Source of the DNA: CAWAYR01 sp050250875
GTDB lineage: Bacteria; Acidobacteriota; Vicinamibacteria; Vicinamibacterales; UBA2999
Direction: 5' to 3'
Assembly: GCA_050250875.1 (NCBI GenBank)
Contig: JBFWNV010000001.1
Coordinates: forward strand, 1,302,001-1,366,000
DNA: 64,000 nucleotides
Below, piece after piece: positions 1 to 9,600 of this stretch (positions are counted from its first letter, which is position 1; each line of letters opens with the position of its first letter). Both the position numbers and the translations under genes were made by a program. The notes below the pieces were generated by a model. That model ran no database searches and was not told where the DNA came from. It was given only the letters and a program-made list of their open reading frames with translations.

Positions 1-903
1 GTCCGCCAGGTCGGCCGCCGTGCGGTCGCGCCACGCCGGCATCGCGCTGCCGGCAACGCCGTTCCACAGAATCTCGGCCAGTCGCGGTGTCGAGTAGGTG
101 TGCACCGCGAGATTCGCCGGCGCCGGAAGCAGCCACTGCGCGCCCGGCCCATCCCCCGTTCCCGTCGCACCATGGCAGCTCGCGCAGTGCTGGCCGTAGA
201 GCTCGCGACCGCGCGCCACGTCGCCGCGACCCGGAGGCAGCGCCGCCGGAAGCGACTCGCCGCGCCGCGCCTGCCCGGGATGCGCGTTCAAGCGGCCGCC
301 GAAGGCGAGCAGCCTGTGGTGGTCGTCGGCGCAGTTGCAGGCCTCGCGGGCGTGGGCCTCGCCCTCGGGTCCGGCGAGCTGGCGCGCCCGGCCCAGCGAC
401 TCGAGGTAGGCCACGAGGTCGCGCGCGTCCTGGCGCGGGCGATCCGCGCCGCCGTCGAAGAGCGACGGGAAGGCCGGCATCACCGACCCGGCGACGATCG
501 TCCGCGGTGCATACAGGTGCGCGAAGTGCCAGTCGGCGCTGCGGGTGTCGGCCGAGCGGCTCAGATCCGGACCGATGCGGCGCGTGCCGAGCAGGTGGGG
601 CGTGTCGCGACGAGTCTCCCAGGCGAGCGTCGGCGCGCCGAAGCGGGCCCGGTCCGCCGGCAGATAGCGGATCTGCTGCGTATGGCAGTAGCCGCAGCCC
701 TCGCGGACGTAGACGGCGCGGCCCCGCCGCTCGCTGGTGGTCGGCTCCAGGGGGTGCGGCGGTGCCATCGCGCGCGTCTCGGCGTCGAGCACCCGCGCCG
801 GCCAGACCCCGAGGAGCCCGACCGACAGCACGAAGAACACCACGCCGCCCACGCCGGCCACGACGTAGGCCATTCGCAGCGCGCGGCCGGCCGGATCGGT
901 CAT
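1..903 (-). CDS. CcoO-like dihaem cytochrome c subunit of cbb3-type oxidase (C-terminus beyond window)
   Basis: Membrane-anchored cytochrome c that would pass electrons to the CcoN subunit encoded just upstream. Translation of the 301 visible codons shows one TM segment at about residues 11-33, then a first haem site C70-GY-C73-H74 inside the CcoO-like context YVREGCGYCHTQQIRY with a candidate axial Met in SVMPAF (M142). A second haem site is C240-AS-C243-H244, followed by a possible axial Met in GSAMPAW. The first half resembles CcoO and the second a CcoP-like cytochrome c domain, so this may be a fused CcoO/cytochrome c. A CNCADDHH stretch near 189 lacks a clean CxxCH. The ATG overlaps the ccoN stop (ATGA), so the two are co-translated. 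The 3' end is outside the window. Confidence 0.85.
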   Translation of the reverse strand, partial: MTDPAGRALRMAYVVAGVGGVVFFVLSVGLLGVWPARVLDAETRAMAPPHPLEPTTSERRGRAVYVREGCGYCHTQQIRYLPADRARFGAPTLAWETRRDTPHLLGTRRIGPDLSRSADTRSADWHFAHLYAPRTIVAGSVMPAFPSLFDGGADRPRQDARDLVAYLESLGRARQLAGPEGEAHAREACNCADDHHRLLAFGGRLNAHPGQARRGESLPAALPPGRGDVARGRELYGQHCASCHGATGTGDGPGAQWLLPAPANLAVHTYSTPRLAEILWNGVAGSAMPAWRDRTAADLAD

Positions 904-2321
904 GCTCCCTCCGCCGCCGGCGACAGCCGGGGCGCCACCGGGTCGGCGGCATCGGGCGCCGGCGCCGGGCGCACCGCCATGCCCGCGCCGCGCGGGCCGG
1001 TGGTCAGGCCGGCGAGCAGTGCGACGAAGCCCGCAGCCACCACCAGGCCGATGTACGCCCGAGCGACCCAGTACGGACGCGACGCCGTCACCGAGTCGAT
1101 CCACGCGGCGCCGCCCTGCCACAGGCGGCCCTGGACGAGACCGGCCGCGGTCAGGTCGGCCACCATCAGCACCAATCCGACGACCAGCAGCCAGTACGCC
1201 CACTCGATGGCCCGGGCGTTGTAGCGGGCCTCGGGCAGGCGCTGCCAGGCGTGCACGAGGCCGCCGGCGGCGGCGAAGCTGGCGAACCCGAGCATCGCCA
1301 GGTGCGAATGACCGACCACCCAGTCGGTGAAGTGCACCGCCTGATTGACCGCCATCTGCGCCTGCGCCGATCCCTGGAGACTCACGACGACGTAGAACGC
1401 CGTGCCGGTGCCGACGAAGCGGAGCGCCGGATCACGGGGGAGAACGCCGGCGCCGCGCATCGAGAGGAACAGGTTGGCCACCACGATGACGACGTCGACG
1501 CCGAGCAGCGTCGACGCCACGATCGCCCCGAGCTGGGCGGCCATCGGAATCACCGAGAACACGTAGTGGTGCGTCCCGTTCAGCGGATAGAGGAAGAAGA
1601 GCAGCCAGAACCCCAGCATCGACAGGAAGTGGCTGTAGATGGGCCGTCCCGTCGCGGCGGGAATGACGAAGTAGATGATCGCCAGGGCCAGGGGCGTGAC
1701 GAACAGTCCGACCGCGTCGTGGATCCACAGGCCGCTGATGGCCGCGCCGGCGGCGCCCGGCAGGAACTCGGGCGCCAGGTTGCCCATCGGATACGCCAGC
1801 AGCGTGAACACCAGCGCGCCGACGATGTACCAGCTCGACACGTACAGCGATTCGACGCTCCGGCCGAAGAACGGCGGCAGGAACTGGATCGCGGCGGCGA
1901 CGAGCGTCACGGTCACGACCGCGTCGACCACCAGCGGGAACTCGGCCCATTCCAGCGGCTGGCTGACGCCGGCCAGCACCAGAATCCAGCCCGGCACCAT
2001 CACCGCCAGGTTCCAGAGAGCGAAGATCCACACGCCCAGCCGCCGGCTGGTGACCGGGCGCGCGGTGAGGATGGGAACGGCGTGGTAGAGAAACGCGAAG
2101 AACGCGTTGGCCAGCCAGCCGAGCATGATCCCCTGGGTGTGCGCGAGCCGCACGCGCCCCCAGCCGAGCCACGGCGCCCCGCCGGCGGCGTCGGGCGCGA
2201 CCAGCAGCAGCGCCGCCACCAGCCCGAAGACGACCGAGACGAGCAGGCTGGCGAGCGCGGCGAGGCCGTGCGCGCGAACGAGCTCCCGATCGACGAGCCG
2301 GTCTCGAGCCGACGTGGTCAG
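900..2321 (-). CDS. ccoN: cbb3-type cytochrome c oxidase subunit I (CcoN-like)
   Basis: Haem-copper oxidase catalytic subunit with about 12 membrane helices. Visible motifs are the low-spin haem histidine region RLAHTQGIMLGW, the CuB helix IHDAVGLFVT, the HH pair in FLYPLNGTHHYVFS with Tyr six residues before the first His (the spacing of the cross-linked Tyr of cbb3 enzymes), and VVGHSHLAMLGF. The first ATG/GTG-type start is GTG at 2219. However, coding resemblance continues 34 codons upstream through a clear hydrophobic helix (LAALASLLVSVVFGL). The only candidate there is CTG at 2321, 7 nt after the upstream stop, so I extend to it; the start is uncertain. Last-but-one gene of a five-gene operon. 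Confidence 0.85.
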   Translation of the reverse strand: MTTSARDRLVDRELVRAHGLAALASLLVSVVFGLVAALLLVAPDAAGGAPWLGWGRVRLAHTQGIMLGWLANAFFAFLYHAVPILTARPVTSRRLGVWIFALWNLAVMVPGWILVLAGVSQPLEWAEFPLVVDAVVTVTLVAAAIQFLPPFFGRSVESLYVSSWYIVGALVFTLLAYPMGNLAPEFLPGAAGAAISGLWIHDAVGLFVTPLALAIIYFVIPAATGRPIYSHFLSMLGFWLLFFLYPLNGTHHYVFSVIPMAAQLGAIVASTLLGVDVVIVVANLFLSMRGAGVLPRDPALRFVGTGTAFYVVVSLQGSAQAQMAVNQAVHFTDWVVGHSHLAMLGFASFAAAGGLVHAWQRLPEARYNARAIEWAYWLLVVGLVLMVADLTAAGLVQGRLWQGGAAWIDSVTASRPYWVARAYIGLVVAAGFVALLAGLTTGPRGAGMAVRPAPAPDAADPVAPRLSPAAEGA

Positions 2322-2328
2322 TGGCCTG

Positions 2329-3411
2329 CTACCTGTTGATCGGAATCATGATGTGCGCCCCGGGGGTGCCGGGGAGCATCAGCCACGGCGTGCCGCGCAG
2401 CTCCAGGGCGTCCTCACGGGCGCTGGCCGTCGTGACGCCGATCGTCTCGGGTGTCGCGCCGGGCACCGACAACACCCACAGCAGCTGGATGCGATCCGGC
2501 TTGCCGTAGAGCCGGTAGGACATCGTGCCGAAGGGCGTCGGCTGGATCGTGCCGGCCTTGAGCGCCGCCGCGGTCGCTTCCTGGATCTCCTTGGCGGACT
2601 TGCCCTCGGCCCGCAGCTTGGCGGCCATGTCGCGGCGCGGGCCGCCCACCTTGTGGTAGCACCACGTGAAGCCGTCCTCGCCCTTCGGCATGCATTCGAG
2701 CTGGTTGGTGCCCTGGCGCAGCACCGTCCGGTTGCCGGCCTTGTCGTACTTGTAGACGGTGGCGCCGGCGCGCAGGTCGGCCGGCAGCGGCAGGGTCGCC
2801 TGCGTGATCTCGTCGGCCGCGACATCGGTGATCGACGACTTGGCCGGCTTCGGGTTGATCGGAATCATGATGTGCGCGCCGGGCGTGCCCGGCAGCATCA
2901 TCCACGGCAGGCCGCGGCCCTCGAGCGCGGCGTCGCGCTGGCTGACGGTGGAAATGCCCACCGATTCCGGCGTGCTGTTGGGGGTGGACCACACCCACAG
3001 GTGCTGGATGCGGTCGCGCTTGTCGTAGTTGCGGTACGACATCATCCCCTTCGGCGCCGCCGGCAAGGTGCCGTCCTTCACCGCGGCGGCGAGGGCCTGG
3101 CTGACCTGCTCGTCGGTCTTCTTCTCGGCGCGCAGCTTCGCCTCCATGTCGCGGCGCGGCGCGAACATCTTGTGGTAGCAGCGCTCGAAGCCGTCCGGCG
3201 CCTTGGGCTGGCACTCGATGAAGTTGCTGCCCTGGCGCAGCACCTGGCGCGCGCCGGTGGCGGGATCGTAGGTGACCACCGTCGCGCCGTCCCGCAGGTC
3301 CGGCGGCAGGATGGAGACCGCCGAGGCGATGCGGGCGTCGGGGGGCTGAGCGGCCGCGGCGAGCGGGCCGGCGAGGGCCAGGGCTGCGGCGAGAGCGATG
3401 CACGGCTTCAT
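2329..3411 (-). CDS. Exported protein of two tandem copies of an unrecognised domain
   Basis: I do not recognise the family. The 360-residue protein has a signal peptide (residues 1-21, ending AAAAQ). Two homologous repeats follow, about residues 31-187 and 204-360, offset by 173. Each carries an ECxPK..DGF..CYHK motif (Cys67/Cys78 and Cys240/Cys251), an RRDMxAKLRAE helix, MSYR, RIQxLWV and a closing PGTPGAHIMIPIN. Two conserved cysteines per repeat suggest metal or disulfide chemistry outside the cytoplasm. The ATG at 3411 has a strong ribosome site (GGAGGAACGAC). It lies between the DsrE-like genes and ccoN in one operon, so a role with the oxidase is likely but unproven. Confidence 0.8.
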   Translation of the reverse strand: MKPCIALAAALALAGPLAAAAQPPDARIASAVSILPPDLRDGATVVTYDPATGARQVLRQGSNFIECQPKAPDGFERCYHKMFAPRRDMEAKLRAEKKTDEQVSQALAAAVKDGTLPAAPKGMMSYRNYDKRDRIQHLWVWSTPNSTPESVGISTVSQRDAALEGRGLPWMMLPGTPGAHIMIPINPKPAKSSITDVAADEITQATLPLPADLRAGATVYKYDKAGNRTVLRQGTNQLECMPKGEDGFTWCYHKVGGPRRDMAAKLRAEGKSAKEIQEATAAALKAGTIQPTPFGTMSYRLYGKPDRIQLLWVLSVPGATPETIGVTTASAREDALELRGTPWLMLPGTPGAHIMIPINR

Positions 3412-3449
3412 GTCGTTCCTCCAACCAGGCACGGGAATGCGAACGCCGG

Positions 3450-4151
3450 CTACTGCCGGTTGTAGCCGAAACCGGCCTGGTGCGCCTGCTCGATGGCCTG
3501 CACCATTGCCGGCACGATGGTGACGCCGGGCAGCAGATTCGCCCGCAGGTCCTTGTCGATGGCGGCGGCCGTGCCCTTGCCGCGCGCTTCGAGCTCCAGG
3601 GTCCACAGGCCGAGGGCGTTGTTGCAGACGAGGAACTTCGTGCCCATCTTTTGCAGGTTCGGGATGGAGAAGGCCGGCGCCGCTTCGCCGAGCATGCCGA
3701 TCGTCGCCGGAATGCCCATGCGGCCGGCCACCAAGTGCGCCTCGCCCTTGGTCATGTTGGCGAAGAGGTTGCGCGTGTAGGGCTTGCCGGCGGCGTCCTT
3801 GAGCCCGAGCAGCTCCCCCAAGTCGTATTTCGCCCACATGGCGTCGTTGAAGCCGAGCGCGATCGACGAGGCCGGACCCACGCCGTAGAACGAACTCGCC
3901 ACGCCGGCCTGGCCAGCGGGATACGCCCCGAGATAGTTGAGGATGTGGAGCAGGCCGACGCCATTGACGTGCTGGGGGCAGTCGAAGAAGCACCGCGCCT
4001 TGCCCGGCACCTCCTTGATCCAGCTCGTGTCGGCCGTGGTCTGGGCGCCGGCCGCGTCGGGCCGGGCGGCTCCGGTGACCGAGAGTGCCGTCGCCGCGCC
4101 GAGCACCTTCGCCAGAAACCCCCGACGAGCCGTCGTGTCGATTTCGTGCAT
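3450..4151 (-). CDS. Tat-exported DsrE-like protein (copy B)
   Basis: A 233-residue protein with a twin-arginine type leader (TARRGFLAKVLGAATAL, residues 7-23) and a likely cleavage near AGA-Q. The mature part resembles the DsrE/DsrF sulfur-trafficking fold. It has a central KFLVCNNALGLW strand with Cys176 in the position of the DsrE active cysteine, and a C-terminal NLLPGVTIVPAMVQAIEQAHQ segment ending in a Gly-Tyr motif. Two more cysteines (54, 58) lie near the N-terminus. DsrE proteins are normally cytoplasmic sulfur carriers, so export is unusual. It is a paralogue of the protein encoded just upstream. Family assignment rests on motif resemblance only. Confidence 0.7.
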   Translation of the reverse strand: MHEIDTTARRGFLAKVLGAATALSVTGAARPDAAGAQTTADTSWIKEVPGKARCFFDCPQHVNGVGLLHILNYLGAYPAGQAGVASSFYGVGPASSIALGFNDAMWAKYDLGELLGLKDAAGKPYTRNLFANMTKGEAHLVAGRMGIPATIGMLGEAAPAFSIPNLQKMGTKFLVCNNALGLWTLELEARGKGTAAAIDKDLRANLLPGVTIVPAMVQAIEQAHQAGFGYNRQ

Positions 4152-4226
4152 CGCGTCCTCCTAGGGATCGCACCCCCTGGTTGTCGCTCGGACGGGCAAC
4201 CCGCAGCTGACCTCGTCCGAGCCCCG

Positions 4227-4856
4227 CTACCCCACGAACAGATACGAGAAGCCGTACTCCTGCGCCCGCGTGACGCCCACCACACCCGCCGACACGATGC
4301 GCGCGTTGGGGATGAGATTGGCGGATATTTCCTTGAACACGGCGTCCGCGTCCCCGCCGGTTCCGGCCAGTCGGGCCGCGATCCGGCGGCTGGCGGTGCC
4401 GCAGACCATGAACCGGACGCCGCGCTTGGCGAGCGCCGACAGCTGCATGCGCTCGCCCGAGTTGAACGGGTTGGCGACCGGCGGCGGCGTCGCCTTCGAG
4501 TCGAGGATCCGTCCGTACTTCGACCACACGCCGGCGTCGTAGCCGTAGGCGGTCGCCGAGTGACGCAGGCACACGATGAACGCCAGCTCGGCGTCGCCCA
4601 GGCCGTACCCCGACTGGTTGCCGCCGAACAGGTTGCCGGCGAAGCGGATGCCGTCGGGAACGCCGGCGAGGGTCGTCACGTCCAGGACGACGCGGTGCTT
4701 GCCGGGCATGGCTCCCATCCAGGCGTCGTCGGCGTGCCGGGCCGGTGCGTACGGGCTCGCGGCCTGCGCCCGTGCCGGCCGCGCGCCGATCGTGGCCGCG
4801 GCCGCGGCACCCAGGCCGGTGATGAGGGCGCGCCGGCGCCCCTTGTGGCTCGTCAT
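4227..4856 (-). CDS. Tat-exported DsrE-like protein (copy A)
   Basis: A 209-residue protein; first gene of the minus-strand operon. The leader GRRRALITGLGAAAAATIG followed by ARPARAQA fits a Tat signal peptide. The mature region contains FIVCLRHSATAYGYD (Cys96), GVRFMVCGTASRR (Cys152, the DsrE-type cysteine strand) and a C-terminal NLIPNARIVSAGVVGVTRAQEYGF, which aligns with copy B. The likely role is handling a sulfur compound or thiol in the periplasm, by inference from the DsrE fold and the neighbouring DUF442 and TauE genes. No enzyme activity can be read from the sequence. Confidence 0.7.
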   Translation of the reverse strand: MTSHKGRRRALITGLGAAAAATIGARPARAQAASPYAPARHADDAWMGAMPGKHRVVLDVTTLAGVPDGIRFAGNLFGGNQSGYGLGDAELAFIVCLRHSATAYGYDAGVWSKYGRILDSKATPPPVANPFNSGERMQLSALAKRGVRFMVCGTASRRIAARLAGTGGDADAVFKEISANLIPNARIVSAGVVGVTRAQEYGFSYLFVG

Positions 4857-5015
4857 ATCGGTGTTCCGCTGCTCCAGATGGTCGTGCCGGCGTGGCGCGC
4901 CGTGCGCCACCGCCGTCGGCCCCAATGGCCGAGCTCGCATCTTATGCCAGCAGGGTCGCGACGGGGAGTGCCGGTGGAGATGATGGCGTAGAATGCCGCC
5001 TCCGAGGCCCCAGAT

Positions 5016-5549
5016 TTGGCGTCTGCCCCCGACGATCGCGGTGCCGCTCCGGTGACGGGCGCGGGCTTTCCGGTCAAACAGGACTTTCCCGGCGTGGTGA
5101 ACTTCACCCGAGCGACCCCCACGGTGGCCTGCGGCGGCACGACCTCGATCGCGGCCCTCGAAGCGCTCCGCGGTGAGGGGGTCCGCACCGTCGTGAACCT
5201 GCGGCTGGCCTCCGAACCCGGGGCCGACCTGGACGGGCACCTGGCCGAGGCGCGGCGGCTTGCGCTGACCCACGAGCACGTTCCCCTCGACGGCGGGCGC
5301 CCGGAGCCCCAGGCCTTCGATCGAGCCCTGGAGATCCTGGGCGATGCCGGCCGGCTGCCGATATACGTCCACTGCGTCTCGGCCAATCGGGTCGGCGCGG
5401 TATGGCTCGCCAAGCGCGTGCTCCAGGACGGGTTCGCGCTCGATCGCGCGCTGGGAGAAGCGCGGACCATCGGCTTGCGCAACGCCGCGCTCGAGGCGTT
5501 CGCGCTGAATTACATCGCGGCCCGCGGCGGCCCCGCACCGGCGGTCTGA
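5016..5549 (+). CDS. DUF442/BLH phosphatase-like protein
   Basis: A 177-residue protein of the beta-lactamase-hydrolase-like (DUF442) dual-specificity phosphatase fold. It shows TVVNLRLASEPG and a phosphate-binding loop H119-C120-VSAN-R125 (CX4R, as usual in DUF442). This domain occurs beside, or fused to, sulfur dioxygenases and in bigR-type sulfide-detoxification operons with TauE permeases; a TauE gene is the next gene here. The start is TTG at 5016, since an in-frame stop lies at 4989 and no ATG is available. GTG codons near 5095-5098 are an alternative that would still keep the whole domain. It is divergent from the DsrE/ccoN operon across a 159-bp gap. Confidence 0.7.
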   Translation: MASAPDDRGAAPVTGAGFPVKQDFPGVVNFTRATPTVACGGTTSIAALEALRGEGVRTVVNLRLASEPGADLDGHLAEARRLALTHEHVPLDGGRPEPQAFDRALEILGDAGRLPIYVHCVSANRVGAVWLAKRVLQDGFALDRALGEARTIGLRNAALEAFALNYIAARGGPAPAV

Positions 5550-5565
5550 ACGCCACCGGCGACGG

Positions 5566-6351
5566 TCAGCCCAGCAGGCCGAGGTTGCGGGCCACCAGCA
5601 GCGACCCGAGCACCAGGATCATCACCGCGAACCCCTGCTTGATTCGCCGCTGTGGCACGTGCGGGACCAGCCGCGCCCCGACGAGGGCTCCCACCGCCGC
5701 CACGCCCGTGAACGCGCCGACGAGCGGCCAGTCGATCGGCACCTGCCCCAGATAGCCGAGAAATCCCGACGCCGCGTTCATCGTGATGATCAGCAACGAA
5801 CTTCCGACGGCGACCCGAACCGGGACCCGCGCCAGCAGCACGAGCGCCGGCACGATCACGAAGCCGCCGCCGGCGCCGATGAGCGAGGTGAGGATCCCGA
5901 CGCCGAGCGCCTGCGCGGCCAGCCACGGCGACATCCGGGCGGCGGCCCGGTTCACCGCCGCGCTGTCGGCCGGCGTGCGCAGCGAATCGCGCAGCATCAA
6001 CACGGCCGCCGTCATGGCGAAGGCCGCGAACATGGCCAGCTGCACGCCAGCCGGTACCGCGTGCGCCAGCCGCGCGGTGACGAAGGCGCCAACCATGGCC
6101 AGCCCGCCGAACGGCAACGCCACACGCAGGTCCACGGTGCCCTGACGCCAGTGGCCCAGAAATCCCACGGCCGCGCTTATCGCCACCACCGCGAGACTCA
6201 TGGCCACGGCGGGCTTGGTCGGCACGGCGTAGACGTAGAGAAAGATCGGCAGGGCCAGAATCGAGCCGCCGCCGCCGAGCAGGCCGAGTACGAGTCCCAC
6301 GACCAGTGCGAGGCCGAGGCCGAGCGCGCCATGGGGGACGAGGTCGAGCAT
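5566..6351 (-). CDS. TauE/SafE family sulfite/organosulfur exporter-like permease
   Basis: A 261-residue integral membrane protein with about eight helices in two repeated halves, marked by GLLGGGGSILALPIF near the N-terminus and GAGGGFVIVPALVL in the middle, the usual TauE/SafE (formerly DUF81) signatures. Members move sulfite, sulfoacetate or other anions; the substrate here is unknown. It converges with the DUF442 gene (16 bp apart), which supports a sulfur-related role, although the two cannot share a transcript. Length is normal for the family. Confidence 0.85.
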   Translation of the reverse strand: MLDLVPHGALGLGLALVVGLVLGLLGGGGSILALPIFLYVYAVPTKPAVAMSLAVVAISAAVGFLGHWRQGTVDLRVALPFGGLAMVGAFVTARLAHAVPAGVQLAMFAAFAMTAAVLMLRDSLRTPADSAAVNRAAARMSPWLAAQALGVGILTSLIGAGGGFVIVPALVLLARVPVRVAVGSSLLIITMNAASGFLGYLGQVPIDWPLVGAFTGVAAVGALVGARLVPHVPQRRIKQGFAVMILVLGSLLVARNLGLLG

Positions 6352-6620
6352 CGACCGGGGACGATATCAAACGCGGGGGCGATGTCCGGTGCCCGTCGGC
6401 GCCCCGATCCGGCACCTCAACGACGGTCACCGAATCGGGCCTCACGGCGCTTCCGCGGAGCCGCGCCCCGCATTACCATGCCATGGCATCGGCGACAGGT
6501 GGTTGGCGGCGGGACGCCGACGGGAGGGGGTCAATCGCCGCCGACCGAACAGATTGGCGGCGGTGTGACGCGAACCCTCTCGACGTTGACATGGGTGATC
6601 GCCAGCGGTTCGCGGGTCAG
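6352..6620. other. Non-coding gap upstream of the TPR-CHAT gene
   Basis: About 270 bp between the divergent TauE and TPR-CHAT genes. The TPR-CHAT frame is open through it, back to 6306, but the codons give no signal peptide or repeat, so I treat it as a leader. It contains a perfect 12-bp palindrome ATGCCATGGCAT at 6478-6489, a possible protein-binding site. I see no convincing sigma-70 promoter. Confidence 0.4.
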
Positions 6621-9600
6621 ATGGCGGCGATGCGGCGATCGCGACGCCTCGCCTGGGCGCTGGTGTGCCTCGGTCTCGCGGTCGCCGGGTCATACGGCCG
6701 CGCGGTATCAGCCCAACCGTCTTCCACCCGCGGCAATGCGGAGAGCTTGCTGGCCGAATCGCGAGCCCTTCGGGAAGCGGGCAAGTACGCCGATGCCCTG
6801 ACGCAGGCGCGGCAGGCGCTCGCGGTGCACGAACGCGAACTCGGGCCCGAGGACCTGCGCGTTGCCGACGCACTGCATCAGGTGGCCCTGGTGCTCGACG
6901 ACCTGCACGACTACGCGGCTGCCGAGCCGGTGAATCGACGCGCGCTGGCCATTCGCGAGCGTCTGCTCGGTCCGGAGCATCCGGACGTTGCGACGTCGCT
7001 GTTCAACCTCGCCTGGTTGGCCAAATCGCGCCAGGAATTCGCGGCCGCCGAGGCGCTCTACCGGCGGGCCCTCGCCATCCAGGAGCGGGCCTTCGGACCG
7101 GACCATGCCGAGGTTGCGACGACGCTCAACGACCTGGCGGTGCTGATGAACCAGACCGGCCGCTACGACGAGGCGGTGGCGTTGCACCGTCGCGTCCTGG
7201 GCATACGCGAACGCGACGGCAACAGCGACGGCGTCGGCGTCTCGCTCAACAACCTGGCGCGCGTCTACATGAACCAGGGCGACTACGAACGCGCCGCCGA
7301 CACCTACCGGCAGTCGGTGTCCCGGTGGGAGTCGGCCGTGGGCTCCGACCACCCGCGGGTGGCCAACGCGCTCGACGGGTTGGCCCAGGCCACCGCTTCG
7401 AGCGGCGACTACACTGCCGCCGAGCCGCTCTATCTTCGCGCGCTGGCCATCCGTGAACGGGCACTGGGCCCAGACCATCCCGAGGTCGGCACGACGCTGA
7501 ACAACCTGGCGGTCCTGTACCGTGACAAGGGCGACGACGAGCGGGCCGTGCCGCTGCTGCGACGCGATCTGGCCATCACCGAGGCAAAGCTCGGTCCGAA
7601 CCACGCGTTTGTCGCCCCCACGCTCAGCAATCTGGCGCTCATCGCCTTCCAGCAGCGCGACTACGCCCAGGCCGATGCTCTCCTCCGCCGCGCGCTCACG
7701 ATTCAGGAACGCGCACTCGGGCCGGACCACCTGGCCGTCGGCATCACGCTGAGCCGGCTCGGTCGCGTCGCCGCCGGGGATCGATCCAACGAGGCGGCGC
7801 AGGCCGAAGCGCTCCTCGAGCGGGCGCTCACCACACTCGAAAAGGCCGTTGGCCCCAACCACCCGGAGGTGGCGACGGTACTCGCCGGGCTGGCCACGCT
7901 CCGCGAGCGCCAGGGCGACGAGCGCGCCAGCGAGGCGCTCGTCCGGCGAGCCTTGGCGACACAGGAGTCGGTGCTGGGAGCCTCCCATCCCGACGTCGCC
8001 GACTCGCTCGAGCGGATGAGCGCCATCCGGCTCCGGGCGGCGGATGTCACCGGTGCGGTTGCGTACCTGGCCCGGTCGTATGACATTCGCGAGCGTCTCC
8101 TGGCCCGCAACCTGCTGCTCGGGTCCGACCGCCAGCGGGCCCGCTACCTGGCCCTCTTCACCGGCGATATCGATCGGGCGATCTCCCTACACGTCCGTGA
8201 GGCCCCGGACTCGCCGAACGCGCTCGCGCTCGCGATCTCGACGATCCTCCGCCGGAAGGGTCGCGCCCTCGACGTCGCTCGCGACAGCGTGGCCGTACTG
8301 CGCCGCCACGCCGCCGCGCCCCAACAGGAGCTGTTCGATCGACTCGGCGCCGCGCGGGCACGACTCGCGACGGTGACACTCCGTGGCCCGGCCGGCGCCA
8401 CCGCCGCCGCCTATCGCGCACAGCGGCAGCGACTCGCAGCGCGGGTTGAGGAACTCGAGGCCGACCTGAGCCGGGAAAGCGTCGCCTTCCGCGCCGATGG
8501 GCATCCGATCGACCCGATCGCCGTGCAACACGCGATTCCACCGGGAACGGCACTGGTCGAGTACGCCCGGTACCACCCGCTGCTTCGAGGAGACGCGTCG
8601 CCGTTACCGGCGCGCTTCGTGGCCTACGTGCTCGGCCCCGCCGCGTCGCCACCTCGATGGATCGATCTGGGCGAGGCGGCCGCCATCGACGCCGCGGTGA
8701 CGCGATGGCGAACCGCACTGCGCGATCCGCACCGCACCGAGGAGGCTCGGCTGGCCCGCGCCGTCGATCATCTCGTTCTGGAGCCCGTTCGACCTCTTCT
8801 GGACGGCGCCACCCACCTGCTGATCGCTCCGGACGGCGCCCTGAACCTGATCCCGTTCGCCGCGCTGCGAGACGCGTCGGGCCGCCATGCGCTGGAGCGC
8901 TATACGATCACCCTGCTCACCAGCGGCCGCGACCTGTTGCGCCTCGCCGATCTCGGCGACAGCCGGAGCGAAGCGGTGGTGGTCGCCGCCCCGGCATTCG
9001 GTGACCCGCCGCTGGTCCCCGCTCCGGACGGTCGGGGCGGACCGTCGCGCGTCGACGGGTCACGCCCGTTCTTCGGTCCGCTGCCCGGCGTCGCCGCAGA
9101 GGTTCGAGCCCTGCGCGCGCTGTTGCCCGGTGCCAGGATCCTGACCGGTAGTGAGGCCACGGAGTCGGCGGTGCGGCGGCTGGCCGGCCCCCGGCTGCTG
9201 CACGTCGCCACCCACGGGTTCTTCCACGAAGCGGCGCGCGCCGCCGACCCGCTCGACGACGCCATGGCGCGATCCGGTCTGGCGCTGGCGGGCGCCAACC
9301 GAACGCCGACGCAGGACGACGGCGTGCTGACCGCCGTCGAGGCAGCCGGCCTCGATCTCTTCGGCACCAGGCTGGTCGTCCTGTCGGCCTGCGACACCGG
9401 CGTCGGCGACGTGCGAGTCGGCGAGGGCGTCTACGGGCTGCGCCGCGCGCTGGTGCTGGCAGGGGCCGAGAGTCAGGTGATGAGCCTGTGGCCGGTGTCC
9501 GATCGCAGCACTCGAGATCTGGTGATCGGGTACTACCGCCGCATCACCGGCGGCGCCGGCCGCGCCGAGGCGCTGCGCCATGCGCAGCTCGAACTGTTGA

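Noticed and set aside
87..2339. Plus-strand frame of 750 codons over the ccoN/ccoO region
   Set aside because: It is antisense to two haem-copper oxidase genes with intact haem and copper motifs.
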